NCBI RefSeq assembly: GCF_016722895.1 | Contig: NZ_JAEQNA010000003.1 | Span: 347,081 to 411,080 of the forward strand | Direction of reading: 5' to 3' | Source: Ramlibacter aurantiacus | GTDB taxonomy: Bacteria; Pseudomonadota; Gammaproteobacteria; Burkholderiales; Burkholderiaceae_C | DNA length: 64,000 bases | Shown here: positions 37,879-47,681 of the stretch, piece after piece | Numbering within the stretch: the stretch's first letter is position 1 | Layout of the letters: each line of letters begins with the position of its first letter | Notes under the pieces: model-generated | The model's database searches: none | What the model was told of the DNA's origin: nothing | What the model saw: the letters and a program-made list of their open reading frames with translations, nothing else | Position numbers and translations under genes: made by a program

Positions 37879-38681
37879 GGTTCACCCCCATGGCCACCGC
37901 CTTGCTCGCCGACGATGAACCGCTGCTGCTGCAGGACCTCGGCGCCCAGCTGGCCCGGGCATGGCCCGGACTGCAGGTGCTGGAGCGGGTCGGCGATGGC
38001 GAAGCGGCGCTGGCGCGGGCGCTCGCACTGCGGCCTGACGTGGTGTTCCTGGACATCCGCATGCCTGGGCTGGACGGGCTGCAGGCGGCCCGCGAACTGA
38101 CCCACGAATGGCCAGCGGGCGAGCCGTTCCCGGCCATCGTCTTCGTCACCGCCTATGAGCAGCACGCGGTGCAGGCCTTCGAGCTGGCAGCAGCCGACTA
38201 CCTTCTCAAGCCCGTCGATCCGGGACGGCTCGGTCGCTGCGTCCAGCGCGTGCAGCAGTTGCTGGCCCAGCGGGCCGCCGACCCCGACTCCGCGGCCGCC
38301 GCGCTACGGCGCCTGCTGCTGCCGCCGCCGGCGGCATCGCAGCCGCCACTGCCGCCGCTTCGGATCATCCAGGCGGGCATCGGCACCACCATCCACCTCG
38401 TGCCGATCGACGAGGTGGTCTATTTCGAGGCGGCCGACAAGTACGTGCGCGTATGGACCGCCGAGGCCGAATACCTGGTGCGCACGCCGCTGAAGGAGCT
38501 GCAGGCGCGGCTGGATCCGGAGCAGTTCTGGCAGGTGCATCGCGGCACGGTGGTGCGGGCCGCGGCGATTTCGGCGGTGCACCGCGACCCGCGCACGGGG
38601 CGACTCGTCCTCGCCATGCGCGACAGGCCCGAGCGCCTGGCGGTCAGTCGGCTGCATGCGCAGGCCTTCAAGGCCATGTGA
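37875..38681 (+). CDS. LytTR-family response regulator
   Basis: 268 aa (ATG at 37890 is also possible). Receiver domain about 7-125: LLADDEP, phosphorylated D60 in VVFLDIRMPGLDG, FVTAYEQHAVQAFELAAADYLLKPV. The LytTR DNA-binding domain (about 158-265) has HLVPIDEVVYFEAADKYVRVWT and FWQVHRGTVVRAAAISAV. It is the partner of the LytS-like kinase encoded upstream (overlapping ATGA). Regulators of this type control alginate, autolysis or virulence genes elsewhere; targets here are unknown. Confidence 0.93.
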   Translation: MRFTPMATALLADDEPLLLQDLGAQLARAWPGLQVLERVGDGEAALARALALRPDVVFLDIRMPGLDGLQAARELTHEWPAGEPFPAIVFVTAYEQHAVQAFELAAADYLLKPVDPGRLGRCVQRVQQLLAQRAADPDSAAAALRRLLLPPPAASQPPLPPLRIIQAGIGTTIHLVPIDEVVYFEAADKYVRVWTAEAEYLVRTPLKELQARLDPEQFWQVHRGTVVRAAAISAVHRDPRTGRLVLAMRDRPERLAVSRLHAQAFKAM

Positions 38682-38726
38682 CGGCAGGCTCGCAAGGCGT
38701 CAAAGCGGGTCGGCGCGCCCGCAGCC

Positions 38727-40052
38727 TCAGCCTCCCGCCGTTCCCAGCGGCCGCAGGTCGTCGGGCGTGAGCGTGCCGCTGGCCTGTCGCAGGCGCAGCT
38801 TGCCCATGAGCACGTTGTAGCGGGCCACCGCCAGGTCGCGCTTGGTCTGGAACAGCTGGCTCTGCGAGTTGAGCACGTCGATGTTGATGCGAACGCCCAC
38901 CTGGTAGCCCAGGCGGTTGGCTTCCAGCGCGCTCTGGCTGGAGGTTTCGGCGGCTTCCAGCGCCCGCACCTGGCCGGCGCCGCTGACGACGCCGAAGTAG
39001 GCCGCCCTCGTGGCCTGGGCAATCGTGCGGCGGGCATTGTCGAGGTCGGCCTGGGCCCGGTCTTCCAGGGCCAGCGTCTCGCGGATGCGGTTCTGGGTGG
39101 CAAAGCCGGCGAACAGCGGCATGTTGAAGGTGACGCCGATCTGGCCCGAGTGGGTGCGGCCGCTGATCGCGCTGTTGGCGGTGCCGCCCGGGTTCTGGGT
39201 GGTGCCGCGGCTGGCGGTCAGGTCGACGGTCGGCTTGTGGCCGGCGCGGGCGCGCTCGGTTTCCAGGCGCGCCACGTCGAGGTTGGAGCGGGCCTGCCGG
39301 ATCGTGGGGCTGGCCTCTTCGGCCAGCCGCACCCAGGCCTCGACGTCGTTCGGCGCGGGCGGGGCCATCACCACGTCGAGCGGCAGCGGCACCGGGTCGG
39401 CATCGGCACGGCCCACCAGGGTGTCCAGCGCCAGCCGGCGCACACGCAGTTCGTTCTCGGCCTGGATCTCCTGCGCCAGCACCAGGTCGTAGCGCGCCTG
39501 GGCTTCGCGGGTGTCGGTGATGGTGGCAGTGCCGACCTCGAAATTGCGGCGGGCGAAGGCCAGCTGTTCGCTCACGGCGCTCTTTTGCGCGCGGACGAAG
39601 GCCAGGGTTTCCCGCGCGGCCAGCACGTCGACGTAGGCCTGGCTGACCCGCACGATCAGGTCCTGGCCCGCAGCGTCGAGCTGGGCCTGGGCCAGCTCGA
39701 TCTGGCGGCGGCTCTGCTCCCACAGCGCCAGGTTGGCCGGCCGGTACAGCGGCTGCGTGGCCGACACGGTGGCCGAGCGGGTGCCGAAATTGCGGTCGAC
39801 GAAGGGTGCGGTGTTCTCGAAATCAGAGCGGCTGATCGAGCCCTGCAGGCCCAGCTGGGGCAGCAGGCCGGCCAGCGCCTGGTCGGCGCGAAAGACGGTG
39901 GCGTCGTACTGGGCACGCGCCGACTGGAACGCCGCATCGTGGCCGCGCGCCGCCTGGTACAGCTCCGGCAGGCTTTGCGCGCCGGCCGCGCCGGCCAAGG
40001 CCACCAATGCGAAGGGCAGGATGCGCATCGCGCGCGTGGCCATCGGGTTCAT
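38727..40052 (-). CDS. TolC-family outer membrane efflux protein
   Basis: 441 aa. Signal peptide MNPMATRAMRILPFALVALAGAAGAQ, then two OEP repeats: LPELYQAARGHDAAFQSARAQYDA, LGLQGSISRSDF and RVSQAYVDVLAARETLAF in the first, RQARSNLDVARLETERARAGHKPTVDLTASRG in the second, ending with YQVGVRINIDVLNSQSQLFQTKRDLAVARYNVLMGKLRL. This close match to E. coli TolC indicates the trimeric outer-membrane channel used by efflux pumps and type I secretion. Followed upstream by rhodanese and PIMT genes, a common Burkholderiales order. Confidence 0.93.
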   Translation of the reverse strand: MNPMATRAMRILPFALVALAGAAGAQSLPELYQAARGHDAAFQSARAQYDATVFRADQALAGLLPQLGLQGSISRSDFENTAPFVDRNFGTRSATVSATQPLYRPANLALWEQSRRQIELAQAQLDAAGQDLIVRVSQAYVDVLAARETLAFVRAQKSAVSEQLAFARRNFEVGTATITDTREAQARYDLVLAQEIQAENELRVRRLALDTLVGRADADPVPLPLDVVMAPPAPNDVEAWVRLAEEASPTIRQARSNLDVARLETERARAGHKPTVDLTASRGTTQNPGGTANSAISGRTHSGQIGVTFNMPLFAGFATQNRIRETLALEDRAQADLDNARRTIAQATRAAYFGVVSGAGQVRALEAAETSSQSALEANRLGYQVGVRINIDVLNSQSQLFQTKRDLAVARYNVLMGKLRLRQASGTLTPDDLRPLGTAGG

Positions 40053-40082
40053 GTCCGTCCGTAGGTCGTTGTTCTAGGCCGA

Positions 40083-40421
40083 TCAGTATCGAGGCACGGA
40101 TGGGTCGCGCTCCAGGGTCCAGGCGTCGATTCCGCCCGCGAGGTTCACCACCTCGTCGAATCCGTTGCGTTCGAGGAACAGCGCCACCTGCATGCTGCGC
40201 ATGCCGTGGTGGCACAGGCAGGCCGTGGGCCGGTCGGGCTGCAGCTCGCCCAGCCGCTGCGGGATCTGGTTCATGGGAATGTGCCGCAGCTCGAAGCCTT
40301 GCGGCTGCACGCTCGCGGCCTGCAGCTCGAGGGCTTCACGCACGTCCAGCACCAGCGGTTGCTGGCCGGCGTGCCGGTGCAACCAGTCGTCGAGCTGCGA
40401 AGGGCGGACCTGGGTGACCAT
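40083..40421 (-). CDS. Single-domain rhodanese-like sulfurtransferase
   Basis: 112 aa, one rhodanese domain: PLVLDVREALELQ, HIPMNQIPQRL, and active-site loop CLCHHGMRS with catalytic C70, followed by GFDEVVNLAGGIDAW. It would carry a persulfide on the cysteine; acceptor unknown. Lies 10 bp downstream of the PIMT gene and 30 bp upstream of TolC on the same strand, so the three form an operon. Confidence 0.92.
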   Translation of the reverse strand: MVTQVRPSQLDDWLHRHAGQQPLVLDVREALELQAASVQPQGFELRHIPMNQIPQRLGELQPDRPTACLCHHGMRSMQVALFLERNGFDEVVNLAGGIDAWTLERDPSVPRY

Positions 40422-40431
40422 CGGCCGGCCT

Positions 40432-41115
40432 TCAGAACCGGAACCGCGGCGGCGCTGCGAAGTGGCGCAGCCGAGGCGCCACGGTGTCCCAGCGCTGCGC
40501 GGTGCTGAAGCCCGCTTCGCGCCGGCGGGTGATCACGGTGGCACGCATCATCGGCTCCTCGCCGACGATGGCGACCAGCCGGCCGCCCTCGGCGAGTTGG
40601 TCCAGCAGCACTTGCGGCACCTCGGCCACCGAGCCACTGAGCATGATGACGTCGAAGGGGCCGTCGCCCGGCAGGCCGCGCGAGCCGTCGGCCTGGCGCA
40701 CCTCGACGTTGGACAGTCCGGCGCGCTGCAGGTTGTCCCGGGCCATCTCGACCAGGTCGGGATCGATCTCCAGGGTGATGACGCGCTGGGCGCGGTGGGC
40801 CAGCAGGGCCGCCACGTAACCGGAGCCGGCGCCGACCTCGAGCACCTTCTCAAAGGGGCGGGGGTCGGCGTCCTGCACCATGCGGGCCTCGACCCGCGGG
40901 GCCAGCATGCAGCGGCCGCTGACCATGGCTTCCTCGACGCTGCCGACCAGCGGGATTTCCATGTCGACGAAGGACAGTGCCCGGTGCGCGGGAGGCACGA
41001 AGTCTTCGCGCCGCACCTGGGCCAGCAGCTCCAGGACCTGCGGATCCAGCACCTCCCAGGTGCGGATCTGCTGCTCGATCATGTTGTGGCGGGCCTGTTC
41101 GTAGTCGGTGGTCAT
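40432..41115 (-). CDS. Protein-L-isoaspartate O-methyltransferase family protein
   Basis: 227 aa from the ATG at 41115; an upstream ATG at 41130 would add five residues. QARHNMIEQQIRTWEVLDPQVLELL at the start, RREDFVPPAHR, and SAM motif I VLEVGAGSGYVAALLA followed by MLSGSVAEVPQVLLDQLAEGGRLVAIVGE. Classic PIMT repairs isoaspartyl residues in damaged proteins; the short tail and IMLSGS in place of the usual VTAAA suggest the divergent betaproteobacterial branch, so activity is not certain. Confidence 0.85.
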   Translation of the reverse strand: MTTDYEQARHNMIEQQIRTWEVLDPQVLELLAQVRREDFVPPAHRALSFVDMEIPLVGSVEEAMVSGRCMLAPRVEARMVQDADPRPFEKVLEVGAGSGYVAALLAHRAQRVITLEIDPDLVEMARDNLQRAGLSNVEVRQADGSRGLPGDGPFDVIMLSGSVAEVPQVLLDQLAEGGRLVAIVGEEPMMRATVITRRREAGFSTAQRWDTVAPRLRHFAAPPRFRF

Positions 41116-41161
41116 CGCAAGCGGCTGCATTCGGACAAACCCTGGATTCTAGGAGCCGCCG

Positions 41162-41908
41162 CTAGTCGACCGGCCGGAACCGCGCCCACTGCCAGGCGGC
41201 CCATTCGCGCAGCAGCTGCCGGGACGCGAGCAGTGCGTGGGCCGAGGGCAGCCATTCCAGCAGCGGCCGGTCGCGCGGCCGGAGAAAACCCATCGGCGCC
41301 GGCAGCACCACCAGGCCGTGTCGCCGGAACTCCAGCGCCGCCCGGGGCAGGTGCCAGCTGTCGGTGACCAGGGCGATGCGCTGGATGCCGTCACGTTTGA
41401 GCAGCGCGGCCATGCGCTCGGCGCTGTCGCGGGTGTCGCGGGAGGCCGATTCGGCCCAGCGCAGGTCGGTCCCGAAATCCTGCCGGGCCGACAGGCGCGC
41501 GGCCTCGGCCTCGTTGGCCGTGCTGCGGCCCGCCCAGCCGACGCCACCCGAAAAGCCCAGGGGCAACCCGCTGAGCCGCGCCAGCCGCACCCCGTAGCGC
41601 AGCCGCTCGAGGCTGTAGGAGGACGGTTGCGGCACGCCGTATTCCGGCGCTTCCGGCACCACCCCGCCGCCCAGCACCACGACGGCCTGCACCCGCGCCT
41701 GGCGCAACTGCGCCAGTCCCACCGGCTCGACTGGCGGCAGCAGCTGGCGCGCCAGCCCGAGCGAGACCACGTGCGTGCTGAGCAGCCATAGCAGCACCAG
41801 CGCGAACAGCCCGATGGCGAACCCGCCCCGGCGCCCCGCGCGCACCAGCACCAGCCCCAGCAGCGCCAACAGCAGGGGACCTGCCGGCGGCAGCAGCAAG
41901 GCACCCAT
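41162..41908 (-). CDS. YdcF/DUF218-family membrane protein
   Basis: 248 aa from ATG 41908 (frame open to 41935). Two N-terminal helices (about 2-22 and 28-45), then the DUF218 domain: AVVVLGGGVVPEAPEYG, RLRYGVRLARLSGLPLGFSGG, AESASRDTRDSAERMAALL and ALVTDSWHLPRAALEFRRHGL. Relatives such as ElyC affect envelope and peptidoglycan synthesis; function here unknown. Single gene, divergent from msrA. Confidence 0.88.
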   Translation of the reverse strand: MGALLLPPAGPLLLALLGLVLVRAGRRGGFAIGLFALVLLWLLSTHVVSLGLARQLLPPVEPVGLAQLRQARVQAVVVLGGGVVPEAPEYGVPQPSSYSLERLRYGVRLARLSGLPLGFSGGVGWAGRSTANEAEAARLSARQDFGTDLRWAESASRDTRDSAERMAALLKRDGIQRIALVTDSWHLPRAALEFRRHGLVVLPAPMGFLRPRDRPLLEWLPSAHALLASRQLLREWAAWQWARFRPVD

Positions 41909-42017
41909 CACGGCCCTGACATCACCTGCTTCCATGGGCGCGCATGGTAGCGCTACGGCCGCGCGAGCCCGGGGCTATAGTGGGTCGGCGAGCCTTCCTC
42001 CACCCCCTTTCGACCCC

Positions 42018-42557
42018 ATGAACCCATCCGAAACCATCGTCCTCGGCGGCGGCTGCTTCTGGTGCACCGAAGCGGTGTTCGTCAAGGTGCGCGGCGTGCT
42101 GGACGTCGAGTCCGGCTACAGCAACGGCCATGTCGAGCGGCCCAGCTACGAGCAGGTGTGCACCGGCACCACCGGCCACAACGAAGTCGTGAAGCTGGTG
42201 TACGACCCCGGGCAGATCAGCACGCGGCAGATCCTCGAGATCTTCTTCGTGGTGCATGATCCCACCCAGCTGAACCGCCAGGGCAACGACGTCGGCACCC
42301 AATACCGCAGCGGCATCTACTTCACGACGCCGCAGCAGAAGCAGGTGGCCGACGACATGATCCGCGAGCTGGGCCAGGACAAGGCCTATCCAGGGCCGGT
42401 TGTCACCGAGGTGCAGCCGCTGTCCAACTACTGGCCGGCCGAGGACTACCACCAGGACTTCTTCGAGAAGAACCCCTACCAGGGCTACTGCCTGGCCGTG
42501 GCCGCGCCCAAGGTGGCCAAGTTCCGGAAGACGTTCTCGCAGCTGGTACGCGACTGA
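42018..42557 (+). CDS. msrA: Peptide-methionine (S)-S-oxide reductase
   Basis: 179 aa. Active-site GGCFWC near the start, with catalytic C13 and C16, then SGYSNGHVERPSYEQVCTGTTGHNEVVKLVYDP and YRSGIYFTTPQQ; the ending NYWPAEDYHQDFFEKNPYQGYC contains a further conserved Cys. It reduces methionine-S-sulfoxide in oxidised proteins using thioredoxin. The ATG at 42018 was picked by family N-terminus; the upstream open frame overlaps the divergent YdcF gene and is not coding. Confidence 0.95.
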   Translation: MNPSETIVLGGGCFWCTEAVFVKVRGVLDVESGYSNGHVERPSYEQVCTGTTGHNEVVKLVYDPGQISTRQILEIFFVVHDPTQLNRQGNDVGTQYRSGIYFTTPQQKQVADDMIRELGQDKAYPGPVVTEVQPLSNYWPAEDYHQDFFEKNPYQGYCLAVAAPKVAKFRKTFSQLVRD

Positions 42558-42677
42558 AGGCCGCCGCGCGTGTCAGCTTCGATCGCGCGGCGCCTACAGC
42601 GGCTGGAGCGACCTGCGGGTGTACGGATCGCGGCGGTGTGCATAGGATGAGCTCCCACGCACGCGAAAGGGATCGTC

Positions 42678-43007
42678 ATGACCCACCTGGCTGCCCCCCT
42701 GTTCCTGCTGGCCCTGCTCGCTGCGCCTCCTGCCGCCGCTGAGCCGGCGCCGAGGTGCCCCGAGCCGCAGGCCGGCGACAAGCTGCCACTCGAACGCGAG
42801 CAGTTGATCGCCCACATGGGCCGGTGGCCGGATGCCTGCCTCAAGCAGATGTTCCGGAGTTGCGATGCGAGTGCCGGCCGTGGCCTGCTGGAGGTGGACA
42901 GCGCCGCCACCTGCTCCCTGGGCTACGAGGCGTTGGTGCGGGGCAGCTTCGCGGGCGACTTCCAGGCTTTCATGGCCTGGTGGCGCGCCGATCGGCGCGC
43001 CGAGTAG
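42678..43007 (+). CDS. Small secreted hypothetical protein
   Basis: 109 aa, no family recognised. Signal peptide about 1-21 (LAAPLFLLALLAAPPAAA). The mature part has four cysteines (CPEPQ, ACLKQMF, SCDAS, ATCSLGYEAL) that could form two disulfides, and a final FMAWWRADRRAE. Ribosome site gaaagg lies before the ATG. The last codons consist of a 20-bp palindrome. Probably periplasmic; function unknown. Confidence 0.65.
   Translation: MTHLAAPLFLLALLAAPPAAAEPAPRCPEPQAGDKLPLEREQLIAHMGRWPDACLKQMFRSCDASAGRGLLEVDSAATCSLGYEALVRGSFAGDFQAFMAWWRADRRAE
42982..43001. terminator. 20-bp perfect palindrome at the end of the small secreted-protein gene
   Basis: GGCGCGCC-GATC-GGCGCGCC reads the same on both strands and would fold into a strong hairpin. 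A further GGCGCGCC follows at 43007-43014, just before the convergent pdxH stop. Position between convergent genes suggests termination, but no T-run is present. Confidence 0.35.
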
Positions 43008-43017
43008 GCGCGCCCGT

Positions 43018-43668
43018 TCAGGGGGCGAGCCGTTCGCGCACCCAGACAGCTTCGGCGGTGAGCCGGTACTGCAGGCGGTCGTGCAGCCGGCTCTTGCGGC
43101 CTTGCCAGAACTCCCAGCGGTCGGGCACCAGCCGGAAGCCGCCCCAGTGCCGCGGGCGCGGTGGGTGCAGCAGGTACTGCGCGGCGTACTTCGCGGCGTT
43201 GGCCACCAGCACCGTACGACCGGCGATCACCTGGCTCTGCGGACTGGCCCAGGCGCCGATGCGCGAATCGAGCGGGCGGCTGGCGTAGTAGGCGTCGCTT
43301 TCCTCGGCCGATGTGCGTTCGACCCGGCCTTCGATGCGCACCACCCGTTCGAGCTCGACCCAGTGGAACTGCAAGGCGGCCCAGGGGTTGCCGGCCAGCT
43401 CCTGGCCCTTGCGGCTTTCGTAATTGGTGTACCAGACCACCCCGCGTTCGTCGTAGCCCTTGACCAGCACCACGCGCGTGCTCGGGCGCAGGTCGCTGCC
43501 GACGGTGGCCAGCGTCATGGCGTTGGGCTCGGGCACCGCGCCGGCGATGGCTTCGGTCAACCATTGGTCGAACTGGCGCAAGGGGTCGGCATGGCTGGCG
43601 TCTTCGCTCAGCTCGGCGCGTTCGTAGCTCTTGCGCAGCTCGGCGATCTGGCTGGAGGTGGTGCTCAT
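43018..43668 (-). CDS. pdxH: Pyridoxamine 5'-phosphate oxidase
   Basis: 216 aa, near the 218 aa of E. coli PdxH. Landmarks: [83 protein letters not shown], and the C-terminal [21 protein letters not shown] that closes the FMN site. It oxidises pyridoxine/pyridoxamine phosphate to pyridoxal phosphate. The ATG (43668) overlaps the stop of the cyclotransferase gene. Confidence 0.96.
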   Translation of the reverse strand: MSTTSSQIAELRKSYERAELSEDASHADPLRQFDQWLTEAIAGAVPEPNAMTLATVGSDLRPSTRVVLVKGYDERGVVWYTNYESRKGQELAGNPWAALQFHWVELERVVRIEGRVERTSAEESDAYYASRPLDSRIGAWASPQSQVIAGRTVLVANAAKYAAQYLLHPPRPRHWGGFRLVPDRWEFWQGRKSRLHDRLQYRLTAEAVWVRERLAP

Positions 43669-44309
43669 GGTGCGGGATTGTCGCTGTCGCGGGCGAGCAG
43701 CCCGAGCAGCCGTTCGAGCTGCCGGTCGTGGATGTCCAGGCGCCGCAGTTCCTCCAGGGTGCGCCGCGCGTAGTCGAGCGTGGTGCCATAAATGCCGCAG
43801 GCGCTGCCGAAGATGCGCCGGTAGTCGGCCTCGCTCAGCACGCCGGTGTGGTTGGGGCTGCGCCGCGACAGGGTGAAGGCCAGGGCGGTTACCGGACCCT
43901 GGGGCGTCCGGCAGGCGAGCCAGCGCGGGTCGTAGACGCCGGTGGGCATCTCGCGCGCCCACAGGTCCTGCAGCACCGCGCGGCCGTGGGCCTTGGGCAC
44001 CCGGAAGGCCATGCCCCGGCAGCTGCCGCCGGACAGCAGCGCGAACACCAGGCCCGGCTGCTCGGGCGTGCCGCGGTTGATGCGGCTCCACATCTTGAGG
44101 GCGCGGTGCCAGCCGTTGACGCGCGCGGGCCGGCGCTCGGCGTGATCGAAGCCGGGCCGCCAGATCAGCGAGCCATAGCCGAACAGCCACAGGTCGTCAT
44201 GGCCGCCCCATTCGGCCACCGTACGCTGCAGCAGGGGCAGCGGGTCGCGCAGGGGCTTGAGCCCGTGCGGGACCGGGGGCAGCAGCGGCATCATGGGCAG
44301 CGCACTCAT
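43665..44309 (-). CDS. ChaC-type gamma-glutamylcyclotransferase
   Basis: 214 aa. The substrate-binding motif [14 protein letters not shown] (about 41-54), followed by [33 protein letters not shown] and [13 protein letters not shown], matches bacterial ChaC. ChaC enzymes split glutathione into 5-oxoproline and Cys-Gly. Transcribed ahead of and overlapping pdxH by 4 bp. Start: ATG 44309. Confidence 0.9.
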   Translation of the reverse strand: MSALPMMPLLPPVPHGLKPLRDPLPLLQRTVAEWGGHDDLWLFGYGSLIWRPGFDHAERRPARVNGWHRALKMWSRINRGTPEQPGLVFALLSGGSCRGMAFRVPKAHGRAVLQDLWAREMPTGVYDPRWLACRTPQGPVTALAFTLSRRSPNHTGVLSEADYRRIFGSACGIYGTTLDYARRTLEELRRLDIHDRQLERLLGLLARDSDNPAP

Positions 44310-44440
44310 GCGTCGGAATCTATCAACGCGGCCCGCCCAGGGGAATGTGACGCCCCGTAAACCGCGGCCTGCCGCACATCGGTGTTGCGGCTAGGATGAA
44401 TCGTTCGTCTTCGCGCACCTCTCGCACCTGGGCATACCTT

Positions 44441-46272
<1,832 letters not shown>

Positions 46273-46282
<10 letters not shown>

Positions 46283-46932
46283 ACGACAACCCGGGCCGCG
46301 AGGCGACCTTCAGCCCGCTGGAGGTGATGACCGACGCGCCGGTGATCCCCGTGATCGTGCTCGAAGACGTGGAGCATGCCGTGCCCCTGGCGCGCGCCCT
46401 GGTGGCCGGCGGCATCCGCATGCTCGAGGTCACGTTGCGCACGCCGGTGGCCCTGGCCTGCATGGAGCGCATCGCCCTGGAGGTGCCCGAAGCCGTCACC
46501 GGCGCCGGAACCGTGCGCAGCGCCGCCGATGCCGAAGCGGCCCGGCGTGCCGGCGCGCGCTTCGCCGTCAGCCCGGGCTACACCTCGGCGGTGGGCCGCG
46601 CCTGCCGCGACCTGGGCCTGCCGCTGCTGCCCGGCGTGGCCACCGGCAGCGAAATCATGGCGGCCGCCGAGGACGGCTACACCGAGCTGAAGTTCTTTCC
46701 CGCCATGCAGGCGGGGGGCCTGGCCATGCTCAAGGCCTGGGCCGGCCCCTTCACGGACGTGCGGTTCTGCCCTACGGGCGGCGTCACGCCGCTGAATGCG
46801 CGCGAGTTCCTGGCGCTGCCCAACGTGGTCTGCGTGGGCGGCTCCTGGCTGTGCCCGGTGGAGTCGGTGCGCTCGGGGGACTGGAGCCGCATCACCCAGC
46901 TGGCGCGCGACGCAGCGACCTTGCGTCGGTAA
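46273..46932 (+). CDS. eda: KDPG aldolase (2-dehydro-3-deoxy-phosphogluconate aldolase)
   Basis: 219 aa, class I aldolase. Catalytic residues: E52 (LEVTLRT), R56 and Schiff-base K140 in YTELKFFPA; other motifs are [15 protein letters not shown] and [29 protein letters not shown]. It splits KDPG into pyruvate and glyceraldehyde 3-phosphate. The start lies inside edd, so translation is coupled. Confidence 0.97.
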
Positions 46933-47045
46933 GTCCTGCGCCGCGGCGGCGGCGGCTCGGCCCGGCCGCTGCGCCGCCGTCCTACAGGGCCAGCCGCGCG
47001 ACGTGGCCGAGACTGTGAGCCGAGTCAACAGCGAAGGACCGCCCC

Positions 47046-47129
47046 ATGCGAATCATCCTCTGGATCATCGTGATCATCTTCCTGATCGGCCTGGCCGCCG
47101 TGCTGGGCCTGGGCAGCCTCATCTTCTGA
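47046..47129 (+). CDS. 27-residue single-helix membrane peptide
   Basis: A short gene with its own ribosome site (gaagga, about 8-12 bp upstream): MRIILWIIVIIFLIGLAAVLG and six more residues to LIF. It is a single hydrophobic helix with one Arg at the start. The codons use the high-GC pattern of real genes, and it fills the gap between eda and the convergent universal stress gene, its stop 3 bp from that gene's stop. Function unknown; membrane insertion is nearly certain if translated. Confidence 0.55.
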   Translation: MRIILWIIVIIFLIGLAAVLGLGSLIF

Positions 47130-47132
47130 ACG

Positions 47133-47555
47133 TTACTTGACCAGCAGCACCGGCACCTCGGCGCCGGCCAGCACCTTCTGGGCGACGCTGCCCAGCAGGG
47201 CGCGGCCGAGGGCGCCGTGGCCGTGCGTGCCCATCACCACCACATGGGCCTTGGTCCGCTTGGCCGCGCGCAGGATCTGGTCGGCCGCGTGGCCCACCTG
47301 CCACTCGGCGCGGTAACGAATCTCGTGCTTGTCCATGAAGCGCCGGATCGGCCCCAGCACCTTCTGGGCTTCTTCCTCGTGGAACTTCTGCACGATCTCG
47401 GCGCCCACCGCCGAGCGCACCCGCGGTGGCACCGCCGGTTGCACGTTCAGCACCACGACCTCGTGCCCGGGCCCGCTGAGGTTGTCATGGGTGACCAGGA
47501 AGGCGAGGGCTTTCTTGGTGCAGCTGCTGCCGTCGGCGGCGAAGAGGATCTTCAT
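47133..47555 (-). CDS. Universal stress protein (UspA family)
   Basis: 140 aa. MKILFAADGSSCTKKALAFLV at the start and the ATP-binding GTHGHGALGRALLGSVAQKV (G-x2-G-x9-G-S pattern) followed by ADQILRAAK upstream and EVPVLLVK at the end. It is an ATP-binding stress protein of the cytoplasm. The start at 47555 matches the family; the frame continues to 48920 only as a shadow. The gene is divergent from ccoI, with an FNR-type box between them, which suggests oxygen-limited expression. Confidence 0.93.
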   Translation of the reverse strand: MKILFAADGSSCTKKALAFLVTHDNLSGPGHEVVVLNVQPAVPPRVRSAVGAEIVQKFHEEEAQKVLGPIRRFMDKHEIRYRAEWQVGHAADQILRAAKRTKAHVVVMGTHGHGALGRALLGSVAQKVLAGAEVPVLLVK

Positions 47556-47634
47556 TTTTCTTCTGTTCTCGTAAGGGGTTGAAAGCTGGTCGACCAGGCT
47601 GAGCGCGAGGTTAGCGCGACGGTCGGCCGCGCCC

Positions 47635-47648
47635 TTGATCCAGGTCAA
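47635..47648. promoter_or_regulatory. FNR/Anr box between usp and ccoI
   Basis: TTGAT-CCAG-GTCAA, one mismatch from the FNR consensus TTGAT-N4-ATCAA. It is 33 bp before the ccoI start and about 80 bp before the divergent universal-stress-protein start, so it could serve either promoter. Known biology: FNR-type regulators activate cbb3 maturation genes when oxygen is low. Confidence 0.7.
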
Positions 47649-47681
47649 GCCTGCGGCGGCGGCGGGCGATAGGCTCCCGCC

